This document shows, in pieces, positions 18,683 to 26,565 of a stretch of 64,000 nucleotides of DNA. How positions within the stretch are numbered: the stretch's first letter is position 1; each line of letters begins with the position of its first letter. Origin of the DNA: Paenibacillus sp. J31TS4 (GTDB taxonomy: Bacteria; Bacillota; Bacilli; Paenibacillales; NBRC-103111); contig NZ_BOSI01000002.1 of assembly GCF_018403265.1 (NCBI RefSeq), forward strand, positions 682,001-746,000. Direction: 5' to 3'. Under the pieces are notes generated by a model. The model was not told the DNA's origin and did no database searches. It saw only the letters and a list, made by a program, of their open reading frames with translations. A program made the position numbers and the translations under genes.

Positions 18683-20220
18683 ACTTGCCGATCACTTTAC
18701 GACGCAAAGCATGGCATGCGCTGATGGTTGCCGCCGTCGCGGTCGTCGCGGCAGGATGTCTCACGCTCGCCGTCTTCCGTACCGGACCCGCATCCGTGAC
18801 GGCCGCTGATCCGGCAACGATCCGGCTCCTCCTCCCGGGAGAAGCATCCGCGGACTTTCCTCTCGTGATGCAGGAGGCGGAGAAGCGGCTTCGGAAGGAG
18901 TTGAACCTGCGCATCGAGGTAAAGTTCGTGCCGTGGAACGATTACGGGCGCACCTCGCAGGTGCTGCTTGCCTCCGGCACCGACCTGGACCTCGTATTCG
19001 ACGCCCCCTGGCTTCACCTTGGCGAAATGATCGCGAGCGGGTTTTATGCACCGCTAGACGACCTGCTCAGCCGGTATGGCCCGGCCGTGCTGGCCAAGCG
19101 GCCGGAGAAGATGTGGGAGGCCAACCGCGTGAGCGGCAAGATCATGGCAGTGCCGCTCGGGAACTCCTACCAAATGGGACATTCCTATTACGTCCGCAAG
19201 GATATCCGGGAGAAGCTCGGCATTCCTCCAATCCGCAGCTACGACGAGCTGATCCGGTTCGCCTATGAAGTGAAGGAAAAGCTGCCGGGCATGACTCCGC
19301 TCATCGCGGCGGGCTCTCCCTCCCAGCAGCTGTACAGCCTCGCGGCGTTCCGGCATTACGACGATCCGACCCAGATCCGGCCGACTGAGGCACTCAGCCG
19401 CAGTCTGATGCTCTATTACCAGGGCAACGACGGCAAGGTGCACAATGTGCTGAAGGAGAAGGATTCCCCAGTTCGCGCCTGGATCGCGGAAGCGCGCCGG
19501 CTGTACGTGGACGGCATTATGGATGCCAACGTGCTTGGCGTGAAGGATTTTCAGTCTCCCGGGCGATTCGGAACGGTAGCGGCCTTTCCGACCGGCAATC
19601 TCGGCGTGAGCGCCGGCTATCAGCAGAAGGTGCGCGAGCATGCGCCGCAGGCGGAGTACGAAAGTCTCACGTTCTACCGCCCCGCTCGGGGAGAGGCAGT
19701 TTCGGATTTCGCTCAATGGAATTTTCTCGCCGTGCCGGTCCGCAGCGGGCAGAAGGAAGCGGCGATCCAGTTTCTCAATTGGGCCAACACCAAGGAAAAT
19801 TATGATCTGCTTGCCTATGGGCTGGAGGGAGTCCACTGGGAAGCGGACGGGCCGGACGGCTATCGCCAGCTCAGCAACCGCTACGCCCAAGCTCCATTCG
19901 TCTGGCTGTGGAATCCGACCGACGATCGGCTGCTGAAGGAGGAGGGAATGGCCGGGGAGCTTGAGCGGGCACTCCGCGATCCCGATTTCTTTCAGCCGGA
20001 TCTGCTGACGGGCTTTGCGTTCGATCCCGCTCCCGTATTGGCCGAGCTGAACCGGTATGTCCGGCTGGAGGCAGAATTTTATTCGCCGCTGTTCAACGGG
20101 GTCGTCGACCCAGAAGCCACCTTTGTCCAATTGGAGCGGGAAGCGGGTCCGGCGCTGGACGCCATCCAGACCGAGCTGCAGCGGCAGATTCAGTCGTTCC
20201 TCGCAGGGAGGAGCCGCTGA
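18679..20220 (+). CDS. Extracellular solute-binding lipoprotein, first copy
   Basis: A 513-residue family 1-like binding protein with a signal segment ending in the lipobox VVAAG-C27. It would capture an oligosaccharide or sugar outside the membrane. The fold is indicated by the N-terminal beta strand IRLLLPGE, the DLDLVFDAPW segment and the later FAQWNFLAVPV motif, typical of the larger Paenibacillus binding proteins. Residues just after the cysteine are hydrophobic (LTLAVF), which is unusual for a lipoprotein and might keep part of the signal in the membrane. It overlaps the AraC regulator by four bases and differs strongly in length and sequence from the second binding protein. Confidence 0.85.
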   Translation: MNLPITLRRKAWHALMVAAVAVVAAGCLTLAVFRTGPASVTAADPATIRLLLPGEASADFPLVMQEAEKRLRKELNLRIEVKFVPWNDYGRTSQVLLASGTDLDLVFDAPWLHLGEMIASGFYAPLDDLLSRYGPAVLAKRPEKMWEANRVSGKIMAVPLGNSYQMGHSYYVRKDIREKLGIPPIRSYDELIRFAYEVKEKLPGMTPLIAAGSPSQQLYSLAAFRHYDDPTQIRPTEALSRSLMLYYQGNDGKVHNVLKEKDSPVRAWIAEARRLYVDGIMDANVLGVKDFQSPGRFGTVAAFPTGNLGVSAGYQQKVREHAPQAEYESLTFYRPARGEAVSDFAQWNFLAVPVRSGQKEAAIQFLNWANTKENYDLLAYGLEGVHWEADGPDGYRQLSNRYAQAPFVWLWNPTDDRLLKEEGMAGELERALRDPDFFQPDLLTGFAFDPAPVLAELNRYVRLEAEFYSPLFNGVVDPEATFVQLEREAGPALDAIQTELQRQIQSFLAGRSR

Positions 20221-20300
20221 CGCTCACGGAAAAAACCATCCGATGAAGCCGCATCGTCACCGAAACGGCGTTAACCAAATTGTCCGAAAGGGTGAGTCTA

Positions 20301-21650
20301 TTGAAACGTGGAAAGAAGCAGCAAGCGATGCTCGTCGTATTGGCGGGACTGCTGGCCGCCGGAGCGCTCGGCGGCTGCTCCAAATCCGGTGAGCCCGCTC
20401 AAGCGGGCGGCTCGGGGCAGCCCGGCGGTTCCCAGAAGCCGAAAGAAAAGGTCGAAATCCAATTCTGGAATCCGCTCACGGGCGAGGCCGCCGCAATTTT
20501 GGACGGCATTGCGCAGTCGTTCAACACGAGCCAGGATGCCATCAGCGTCAAGACGCTCAGCAGCCAGGATCCGCAGAAGCAGCTGACCGCCATTTCGGGC
20601 GGGAACGCTCCCGATCTGGTCATGACGTACTGGAACAACATCGGCCCCTGGTCCGAAGCGGGAGCGGTGCTGAACCTGGAGGAGAAGATCAAGACGAGCG
20701 GCTTCCAGACGGAGACTATCATTCCCGCCGCTCTCGACCGGATGAAGGTGGACGGCAAGCTGCACGGCTTCCCGATTTCGATGAGCATGTCCAACAAGCT
20801 GTTCTACAACAAAAAGATGTTCCAGGAGGCCGGCATCGCCAAGCCGCCGGAGACGCTCGAGGAGCTCCTCGATGCGGCCAAGAAGCTGACCAAGAAGGAC
20901 GACAAGGGGAACATCACGCAGATCGGCTTCATTCCCGATTATCCGTGGATCGACAACGTCTTCTGGCCGATCATCTTCGGAGGAAGCTGGGAGGACGGCA
21001 AGGGCAAGCTGACGGCGAATCAAAAGGCGAACGTCGATTCGATCGCCTACCAGGCATCGTTCTACAAGGAATTCGGCAACGAGGCGATCGCCAAATTCAA
21101 ATCGGGGATGGGAAAAGCCAACACTCCGCAGGATCCGATTCTGTCCGGGAAGCTCGGCATGATGATTGGCTGGGAGAACAAGTACAATGACCAGCGCGGC
21201 GAGAACGGCGAGCTGGGCGTCGCACCGTTCCCTTATCCGCAGGACCGTCCGGAGCTCAAAAACTCGGGGATGGTCAGTCCCGTCGCTATGTTCATCCCAG
21301 CGAAAGCGAAGCACGCCGACGAGGCATGGACCTTCATGCAGTATCTGCTGTCCGAGGATGTCCAGATTCGGTATGCAACCGAGGTCAAGACAATTCCGGT
21401 GCTCCTCAAGGCGCTCGACAATCCCAAGCTGACCAAGAACGAGTCGCTGAAGTCGATGTGGGAGTTCTATGAAAGCGCCAAGAGCAAAAACCTGAACGGC
21501 TTCCCGAACAGCATCTACATCAACGAATACTTGCAGGCGCTGTCCGAGGAGACGGAAAAAGCGCTCAAGGGGCAGCAGACCGCGCAGCAGGCGATGGATG
21601 CCGTCGTAGCCAAAATCCAGCCCAAGGCGGACAAAGCGGCCAAGAAATAA
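20301..21650 (+). CDS. ABC transporter sugar-binding lipoprotein, second copy
   Basis: A 449-residue carbohydrate-binding protein of the CUT1 (MalE/UgpB-like) type. The lipobox is ALGG-C26, followed by a Gly/Ser/Pro linker and the mature start KVEIQFWNPLTGE. The TTG at 20301 is chosen because GGGTGAG ends five bases before it; earlier in-frame GTG/TTG codons overlap that site. It should deliver substrate to the two permeases that follow. A hairpin after its stop probably separates its mRNA level from that of the permeases. The ATPase is not in this cluster, as is common for CUT1 systems sharing an MsmX-type subunit. Confidence 0.92.
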   Translation: MKRGKKQQAMLVVLAGLLAAGALGGCSKSGEPAQAGGSGQPGGSQKPKEKVEIQFWNPLTGEAAAILDGIAQSFNTSQDAISVKTLSSQDPQKQLTAISGGNAPDLVMTYWNNIGPWSEAGAVLNLEEKIKTSGFQTETIIPAALDRMKVDGKLHGFPISMSMSNKLFYNKKMFQEAGIAKPPETLEELLDAAKKLTKKDDKGNITQIGFIPDYPWIDNVFWPIIFGGSWEDGKGKLTANQKANVDSIAYQASFYKEFGNEAIAKFKSGMGKANTPQDPILSGKLGMMIGWENKYNDQRGENGELGVAPFPYPQDRPELKNSGMVSPVAMFIPAKAKHADEAWTFMQYLLSEDVQIRYATEVKTIPVLLKALDNPKLTKNESLKSMWEFYESAKSKNLNGFPNSIYINEYLQALSEETEKALKGQQTAQQAMDAVVAKIQPKADKAAKK

Positions 21651-21658
21651 GCGTTCCT

Positions 21659-21691
21659 AAGAACAGCAGGAGCTCGCTTTCTGCTGTTCTT
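21659..21691 (+). other. Intercistronic hairpin after the binding-protein gene
   Basis: An 11-bp perfect stem, AAGAACAGCAG (21659-21669) with CTGCTGTTCTT (21681-21691), without a T-run. Such hairpins between binding protein and permease genes commonly protect the upstream mRNA so that more binding protein is made. Confidence 0.65.
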
Positions 21692-21719
21692 CATTCCAAC
21701 TGACAGGGGGGACTTGCGG

Positions 21720-22646
21720 ATGAATGCCGGCAATCAAATCGGAATCCGGCGCAGAGAGCGGAAGCGCCTGCTGGTCGGCCTGCTGTTCATCAGTCCTTGG
21801 CTCGCCGGCCTGCTGCTGTTCCAGCTGTATCCGATCCTTTCCTCTTTTTATTACAGCCTGACGGAGTACAGCCTGTTCACGCCGCCGGAATGGGTCGGCG
21901 CGGCGAATTACAAGGAGCTGTTCGACGATCCAAAAGTATGGCTCTCGCTCTACAATACGTTGTTTATGACTATCTTCGGACTGTTCCCGCACCTGGCCTT
22001 CGCGCTTGCGATCGCCCTGCTGCTGAACCGGAACGTCAAGGGACAGTCTATCTACCGGACGATCTACTTCTTGCCTACGCTTGTTCCGATCGTGGCGGCC
22101 ACGCTCCTGTGGATGTGGCTGCTCAACGCCCAGTACGGGCTCATCAACGAGCTGGCCGGGCGGATCGGCCTGCCCCAGCCGAACTGGCTGCTCGACCCGA
22201 AATGGACGAAGCCGGCGCTCGTGCTGATGGGCTTCTGGGGAACCGGTACGGCGACGATCATGTATCTCGCAGCGCTGCAGGAGGTGCCGCGGATGTATTA
22301 CGAAGCGGCGGAGATCGACGGGGCGAACGCCTGGCAGAAATTCCGCCAGATCACGCTCCCCGCCATCTCCCCGATGACGCTGTTCCAGGTCATCATGGGC
22401 ATCATCGGTACGCTGCAGCTGTTCACGCAAGGCTATGTCTTCGCCGAAGGTAACGGGCAGGCGATCGGAGGACCGGAGAATTCCCTTCTCTTTTACGGGG
22501 TGTATCTCTACCAGACGGCCTTCTCATTCCTTCGCATGGGGTATGCGTCGGCAATGGCCTGGCTGCTGTTCGCCGTCGTCTTCGCCCTGACGATTCTCGT
22601 CTTCAAGACTTCAGCCAAATGGGTGTATTACGGAGGTGACCGCTAA
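21720..22646 (+). CDS. ABC sugar transporter permease, MalF-like
   Basis: A 308-residue inner-membrane permease with six hydrophobic segments and the cytoplasmic EAA loop YEAAEIDGANAWQKFRQITLP, which docks onto the ATPase. The ATG at 21720 has AGGGGGG nine bases upstream; a TTG six bases earlier is less likely. Its stop overlaps the next start by one base (TAATG), so it pairs with the second permease. Confidence 0.94.
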   Translation: MNAGNQIGIRRRERKRLLVGLLFISPWLAGLLLFQLYPILSSFYYSLTEYSLFTPPEWVGAANYKELFDDPKVWLSLYNTLFMTIFGLFPHLAFALAIALLLNRNVKGQSIYRTIYFLPTLVPIVAATLLWMWLLNAQYGLINELAGRIGLPQPNWLLDPKWTKPALVLMGFWGTGTATIMYLAALQEVPRMYYEAAEIDGANAWQKFRQITLPAISPMTLFQVIMGIIGTLQLFTQGYVFAEGNGQAIGGPENSLLFYGVYLYQTAFSFLRMGYASAMAWLLFAVVFALTILVFKTSAKWVYYGGDR

Positions 22647-23533
22647 TGAATGCCTCGCCGCAATCGGCAGACGCAGCCGCAGCGCCGCGTTCTGCCGCTA
22701 GAAGACGGAGCGGAGCCGCCAGGAAGGCGATGAGCCATCTCGTGCTGACGCTCGTCGGCCTCCTGTTCCTGATGCCTTTCGTCTGGCTTGTCCTGACGTC
22801 GCTCAAAACCGACGACGAGATCTTCGTCGTGCCGGTTCAATGGCTGCCGGGCGCCATCCAATGGGAGAACTACACCAAAGCGATTCACGCCATTCCATAT
22901 TTCCGCTACATGGGCAACACCATCTGGATCGCCGCCCTTTGCGTGCTCGGCGTCGTCGTCATCGCTCCTTTGGTGGCCTACGGCTTCTCCAAGATCGACT
23001 TCAAAGGGCGCAACGGACTGTTCTACATTATGCTGAGTACGCTGATGCTGCCGTTTCAGGTTACGATGATTCCAATCTATGTCATGTTCAACAAGATCGA
23101 CCTGACGAATTCGTATTGGCCGATCGTGCTCTCCTCCTGGTTCGGCACGGGACTCGCCTATTATATCTTCTTGCTGAGGCAGTTTTTTCTGGGCATTCCC
23201 CATGAGCTGACCGAGTCCGCAAAAATAGACGGGGCGTCCGAGCTGCGCATTTATGCGCAAATCGTGCTTCCTCTGTCCAAGCCAGCCTTGCTGACGGTGG
23301 GACTGTTCACCTTTTTGGGAGCGTGGGGAGATTTCCAGGGGCCGCTGATCTATCTGAACGATCCCGACAAGTGGACGCTTTCTATCGGCCTAAAGCAGTA
23401 CATTCAGGAGAACAAGGTCGCCTGGGGCCAGCTGATGGCGGCCTCCACCATCTTTACACTGCCAATTGTCATTCTGTACTTCTTCGTGCAGAAGAAGTTT
23501 ATTGAGGGCATTACCATCACCGGACTAAAATAG
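22646..23533 (+). CDS. ABC sugar transporter permease, MalG-like
   Basis: A 295-residue second permease subunit. A short polar N-terminus is followed by six membrane segments and the EAA loop ESAKIDGASELRIYAQIVLP. The C-terminus VQKKFIEGITITGLK is the standard ending of MalG-type subunits. GGAGGTGA lies before the ATG. It forms a heterodimer with the preceding permease. No ATP-binding gene follows. Confidence 0.94.
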   Translation: MNASPQSADAAAAPRSAARRRSGAARKAMSHLVLTLVGLLFLMPFVWLVLTSLKTDDEIFVVPVQWLPGAIQWENYTKAIHAIPYFRYMGNTIWIAALCVLGVVVIAPLVAYGFSKIDFKGRNGLFYIMLSTLMLPFQVTMIPIYVMFNKIDLTNSYWPIVLSSWFGTGLAYYIFLLRQFFLGIPHELTESAKIDGASELRIYAQIVLPLSKPALLTVGLFTFLGAWGDFQGPLIYLNDPDKWTLSIGLKQYIQENKVAWGQLMAASTIFTLPIVILYFFVQKKFIEGITITGLK

Positions 23534-23598
23534 CCGCGGGCCGCTCTATCGGATATCCATTCACCAAGCCATGCATATGCTGGCGGCACATTGTCGCT

Positions 23599-23621
23599 GC
23601 TGTTCTACTATTAAGAACAGC
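23599..23621 (+). repeat. Inverted repeat sharing a core with the 21659 hairpin
   Basis: GCTGTTCT (23599-23606) and AGAACAGC (23614-23621) form an 8-bp stem with a 7-base loop. The same eight-base half-site occurs in the hairpin at 21659-21691, so the permease pair is flanked by related palindromes. Confidence 0.6.
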
Positions 23622-23693
23622 TTCCTACCCCGCTTCCGGACGGCCGATTGGCGCGGAGACCGGGGTGCCTGTCCGCCGGTTCACTTTCGTGCA

Positions 23694-23714
23694 AGTCGGA
23701 AGGGACCGGCTTTT
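23694..23714 (+). terminator. Weak terminator-like hairpin after the permeases
   Basis: AGTCGG pairs with CCGGCT (one G-U) around AAGGGA, followed by TTTTC. Short, so only tentative. Confidence 0.35.
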
Positions 23715-23801
23715 CGCCGTCCGTCTTCGTCCCAGGTGAAACATAGTAGACGCCTTCCGGGAGAGGAATCCTGATGCAAATGGACAAGCCGTCCTCTCGA
23801 G

Positions 23802-23830
23802 TGGACTCGCCTTTCCTTTTTCGCTATTAT
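23802..23830 (+). promoter_or_regulatory. Probable SigA promoter of the HIT gene
   Basis: TGGACT, 17 bp, TATTAT. The -10 lies 36 bp before the TTG start of the HIT gene. Confidence 0.5.
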
Positions 23831-23866
23831 GGATCTATTAGACTGCGTTTAGTGGAGGTAGTGGCA

Positions 23867-24214
23867 TTGGATTGTATCTTTTGCAAGATTGCTCAGGGCT
23901 CGATTCCTTCCAACAAGATCTTCGAGAACGACAAGGTAGTCGCATTCTATGACATTCAGCCGGCGGCTCCCGTTCATGCGCTCATCATTCCGCGCAAGCA
24001 CATCGAATCGATGAACGACGTGCAGGAGGAAGACTGGGAGGACATCGCGGAAATTCACCGCGTCGCCCAGAAGCTGGCAAAAGACCTCGGGGTCGCCGAG
24101 ACGGGCTACCGCCTCGTCAACAATTGCGGCAAGGACTCCGGCCAGGTCGTGTTCCATTTTCATTTTCATCTGCTGGGCGGGAGCAAGCTGGGGCCTGCCA
24201 ACAGCCAGGAATAG
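23867..24214 (+). CDS. HIT-family (HinT-like) nucleotide hydrolase
   Basis: A 115-residue histidine-triad protein. The catalytic motif is H97-F-H99-F-H101-L-L-G-G, with H99 as the expected nucleophile, and the N-terminal CIFCKIAQGSIPS is typical of HinT/Hit. Members cleave purine nucleoside phosphoramidates or acyl-AMP. The start is the TTG at 23867, since GGAGG (23854-23858) is eight bases upstream and homologs begin at this point (MDCIFCKI); a GTG six bases earlier is too close to the ribosome site. It has its own promoter and terminator. Confidence 0.93.
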   Translation: MDCIFCKIAQGSIPSNKIFENDKVVAFYDIQPAAPVHALIIPRKHIESMNDVQEEDWEDIAEIHRVAQKLAKDLGVAETGYRLVNNCGKDSGQVVFHFHFHLLGGSKLGPANSQE

Positions 24215-24234
24215 GCGGCCGGGCCGCCTTTTTT
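24214..24234 (+). terminator. Rho-independent terminator of the HIT gene
   Basis: GGCGGCC (24214-24220) pairs with GGCCGCC (24222-24228), followed by six Ts. It begins at the last base of the HIT stop codon. Confidence 0.8.
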
Positions 24235-24264
24235 GCGTGTCCTGCGTGCGTGTGAATCGGTAGG

Positions 24265-24294
24265 TTGACACCCGGTTTCTGTTTCATCTATAAT
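24265..24294 (+). promoter_or_regulatory. Consensus SigA promoter of rpsU-yqeY
   Basis: Exact TTGACA (24265-24270), 18 bp, exact TATAAT (24289-24294), 60 bp before rpsU. The best vegetative promoter in the window, fitting a ribosomal protein gene. Confidence 0.92.
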
Positions 24295-24353
24295 GAAGTT
24301 TGATAACCGTGTTTTATGGTCTTGGACGGTCTGTTCGGAGGGAGGGAAATCTG

Positions 24354-24527
24354 GTGTCGGAAACGAGAATTCGCAAAAACGAAACAATTGATGCTGCTCT
24401 TCGCCGCTTCAAGCGTTCCATTGCCAAAGATGGCGTTCTGGCTGAAATCAAAAAGCGCAAGCACTATGAGAAGCCTAGCGTAAAGCGCAAGAAGAAGTCT
24501 GAGGCAGCACGCAAGCGGAAGTTCTAG
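24354..24527 (+). CDS. rpsU: Ribosomal protein S21
   Basis: A 57-residue basic 30S subunit protein. The start is the GTG at 24354 with GGAGGGAGGG upstream. The sequence opens [20 protein letters not shown] and ends in a lysine/arginine-rich tail, as in Firmicute S21. It sits at the decoding platform near the 16S 3' end. It is cotranscribed with yqeY, 11 bp downstream. Confidence 0.97.
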   Translation: MSETRIRKNETIDAALRRFKRSIAKDGVLAEIKKRKHYEKPSVKRKKKSEAARKRKF

Positions 24528-24538
24528 GAGGACTCATC

Positions 24539-24991
24539 ATGAGCTTAAGCGATCGATTGAACGAAGATATGAAACAAGCGATGAAGAGCCAGAACAAATT
24601 CAGACTCTCCGTAATCCGCATGATTCGCTCCGCGATTAAGAATATAGAGATCGATCAGCGAACTACGCTGGATGATGACCAAGTGCTTGATATATTGAAT
24701 CGTGAAATCAAACAGCGCAGGGATTCCCTCCAAGAATTCGATAAAGCGGGCCGTGACGATCTGGCAGAACAAGCCAAGGCTGAGATCGAGATCATTGCCG
24801 AGTTTCTCCCGCAGCAGTTGACAGAAGAAGAGGTTAGAGTTCTTGTACAGCAGACCATCCAAGAAACAGGCGCTTCTTCTAAAGCGGAGATGGGCAAAGT
24901 GATGAGCGCGCTTATGCCGAAGGTAAAGGGCCGGGCGGACGGCAAGCTAGTCAACCAGCTTGTCCAACAAGCTCTTTCTACCACGCAATAA
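24539..24991 (+). CDS. yqeY: YqeY, GatB/YqeY-domain protein
   Basis: A 150-residue stand-alone version of the C-terminal helical domain of GatB, the amidotransferase that acts on misacylated tRNA. It has the conserved LNEDMKQAMKSQ opening, the EFLPQQLTEEE segment and the C-terminal MGKVMSALMPKVKGRADG helix-turn. The molecular role is unknown; tRNA binding is inferred from the domain. It follows rpsU as in B. subtilis, with AGGAGGAC before the ATG. Confidence 0.95.
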   Translation: MSLSDRLNEDMKQAMKSQNKFRLSVIRMIRSAIKNIEIDQRTTLDDDQVLDILNREIKQRRDSLQEFDKAGRDDLAEQAKAEIEIIAEFLPQQLTEEEVRVLVQQTIQETGASSKAEMGKVMSALMPKVKGRADGKLVNQLVQQALSTTQ

Positions 24992-24997
24992 ACTGAA

Positions 24998-25042
24998 GCA
25001 CTCCTTGATAGCCGGTTTGTCCGACTGCTGGGAGTGTTTTTT
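24998..25042 (+). terminator. Rho-independent terminator of rpsU-yqeY
   Basis: GCACTCC (24998-25004) pairs with GGGAGTG (25030-25036) with some inner pairing, followed by six Ts. Confidence 0.75.
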
Positions 25043-25051
25043 GTTTAAGTC

Positions 25052-25077
25052 TGAAACGTCTTTCCCCATGTTCCGTA
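25052..25077 (+). promoter_or_regulatory. ECF-sigma (SigW-type) promoter of nfeD-floA-yqfB
   Basis: TGAAAC (25052-25057), exactly 16 bp, CGTA (25074-25077, continuing TTA). This is the SigW/ECF consensus of Bacillus. B. subtilis yqeZ-yqfA-yqfB is a known SigW operon. It lies between the yqeY terminator and the nfeD ribosome site, 52 bp before the start. Confidence 0.85.
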
Positions 25078-25128
25078 TTAACCGATATGCAGGACTAACG
25101 GTATGCGGGAAAGGAGGAGCGGATACAT

Positions 25129-26502
25129 ATGATAAGAACCCGTTGGGTACGCTTCCTGCTGATGGCCGTGCTGCTGTTGTCGGCCGTCCTGCCCGCCGCG
25201 CAGGCGCGGGCCGAAAGCAAGAAGGCGTATGAACCCGGCAATACGGCAGTCGTCTTGCCGGTACACCAGACGGTGGAGAGCGGGCTGCAGAGCTTCCTGG
25301 AGAGGGGATTCCGTGAGGCCGAGGAAGCGAGAGCCGCGCTTGTGATTCTGGATATCGACACGCTGGGCGGGGAACTGGACTCGGCACTGGGCATCGGCAA
25401 GCTGATTCGCGAAAGCAGCATTCCGACCATAGCCTTCGTGCACGGGCGGGCCGCCTCGGCCGGCACCTATATCGCCATGAACGCGGAGCGGATCGTCATG
25501 GAGCCAGGCAGCTCGATCGGAGCCGCCGCCATGGTGGATAGCACGGGCAAGCTCGTAGACAATCCGAAGCAGGTCTCGTACTGGGTTAGCCTCGTGCGGG
25601 CCGCAGCCGAAATGAGAGGGCGCAATGCCGACATCGCGCAGGCGATGGTCGACCCGGCATTTACGGTGCAGCTGCCCCAGCTGAACCGGACCAAGGCGCA
25701 AGGAGAGATTCTGTCGCTCACCGCCGAGGAGGCGGTCAAGGTCGGCTACTCGGAGAAAATAGGGGCTACGCTGGACGACGTACTGCAGGCAGCGGGCAAG
25801 CCGGGGCTTACGCTGCTGCACGTGGAGCTCACCGCCGCCGAGAAGGCGGCCAAATGGCTGACGTCGCCTCTCGTCCGCACTCTGCTTCTGCTCGTCGGGA
25901 TCGCCGGCGTCGCGATCGAGCTGTTCGTCCCGGGCTTCGGCCTTCCGGGAATCCTGGGCACCTTGGGCTTCGGGCTCTATTTCTTCGGGCATTATATTGC
26001 CGGCTTCGCGGGTGTGGAGGAGATCGTCCTGTTCGTACTGGGCCTGGTGCTTCTCCTACTCGAGATCTTCCTGCCGGGCTTCGGAATACTGGCTTTGGCC
26101 GGTTCCGTCTCACTCGTGAGCGGAGTCGTGCTGGCTGCCTACGATACGGGGGACGCCTTCCGTTCTCTGGGAATTGCAGCGCTGCTGGCGCTCGTCGTCA
26201 TCGTGATCGTGCTGCGTATTTTCAAGCATAAAGGCGTCTGGAACAAATTCATCCTGAAGGATGCGCTTACCGCCGAAAGCGGCTACAGCTCCTCCTCGTC
26301 CCGCGACTATCTGCTCTGGCAGACGGGGACTGCCGCTACTTCGCTTCGTCCGTCGGGCTCGGCCATGATCGGCGAGGAGCGGGTGGACGTCGTCACCGGC
26401 GGGGAATTCATCACGGCGGGCAGCCAGGTGCAGGTCGTGCTCGTGGACGGCACGCGCGTCGTCGTGAAGAAGCTCGATTCGGAGGAGCGGGGGCCGGCCT
26501 GA
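25129..26502 (+). CDS. nfeD: NfeD, membrane-bound ClpP-class serine protease
   Basis: A 457-residue long-form NfeD. Signal sequence (1-29), an extracytoplasmic ClpP/SppA-like protease (about 35-235) with the nucleophile motif GRAAS110AGTYIAM, four membrane segments (about 245-375), and a C-terminal soluble OB-fold (about 395-455). Full-length NfeD pairs with the flotillin encoded next and is linked to membrane fluidity and envelope-stress defence. It is the orthologue of B. subtilis YqeZ. AAGGAGGAG precedes the ATG. A hairpin overlaps its stop codon. Confidence 0.94.
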   Translation: MIRTRWVRFLLMAVLLLSAVLPAAQARAESKKAYEPGNTAVVLPVHQTVESGLQSFLERGFREAEEARAALVILDIDTLGGELDSALGIGKLIRESSIPTIAFVHGRAASAGTYIAMNAERIVMEPGSSIGAAAMVDSTGKLVDNPKQVSYWVSLVRAAAEMRGRNADIAQAMVDPAFTVQLPQLNRTKAQGEILSLTAEEAVKVGYSEKIGATLDDVLQAAGKPGLTLLHVELTAAEKAAKWLTSPLVRTLLLLVGIAGVAIELFVPGFGLPGILGTLGFGLYFFGHYIAGFAGVEEIVLFVLGLVLLLLEIFLPGFGILALAGSVSLVSGVVLAAYDTGDAFRSLGIAALLALVVIVIVLRIFKHKGVWNKFILKDALTAESGYSSSSSRDYLLWQTGTAATSLRPSGSAMIGEERVDVVTGGEFITAGSQVQVVLVDGTRVVVKKLDSEERGPA

Positions 26503-26520
26503 CGGCGGGACCGCTCCTCC
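26481..26520 (+). other. Hairpin across the nfeD stop codon
   Basis: GGAGGAGCGG (26481-26490) pairs perfectly with CCGCTCCTCC (26511-26520), with an inner GCCG/CGGC. There is no T-run, so a processing or partial attenuation role is more likely than full termination. Confidence 0.5.
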
Positions 26521-26565
26521 AAGCAGGAACGGAATGACTTAAGACTATGATTTCGGAGGGACGCT

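Larger units (their letters stand above)
23534..23866 (+). other. Gene-free spacer between the sugar locus and the HIT gene
   Basis: It contains an inverted repeat at 23599-23621, a weak terminator-like hairpin at 23694-23714 and the HIT promoter at 23802-23830. Short open frames here lack ribosome sites and family features. Confidence 0.5.

Noticed and set aside
23737-23742. TGAAAC as a third ECF promoter before the HIT gene
   Set aside because: The sequence 16 bp downstream is GGGA, not CGTA.
23571-23774. Small open frame between the permeases and the HIT gene
   Set aside because: It includes an inverted repeat and a terminator-like hairpin and has no ribosome site.
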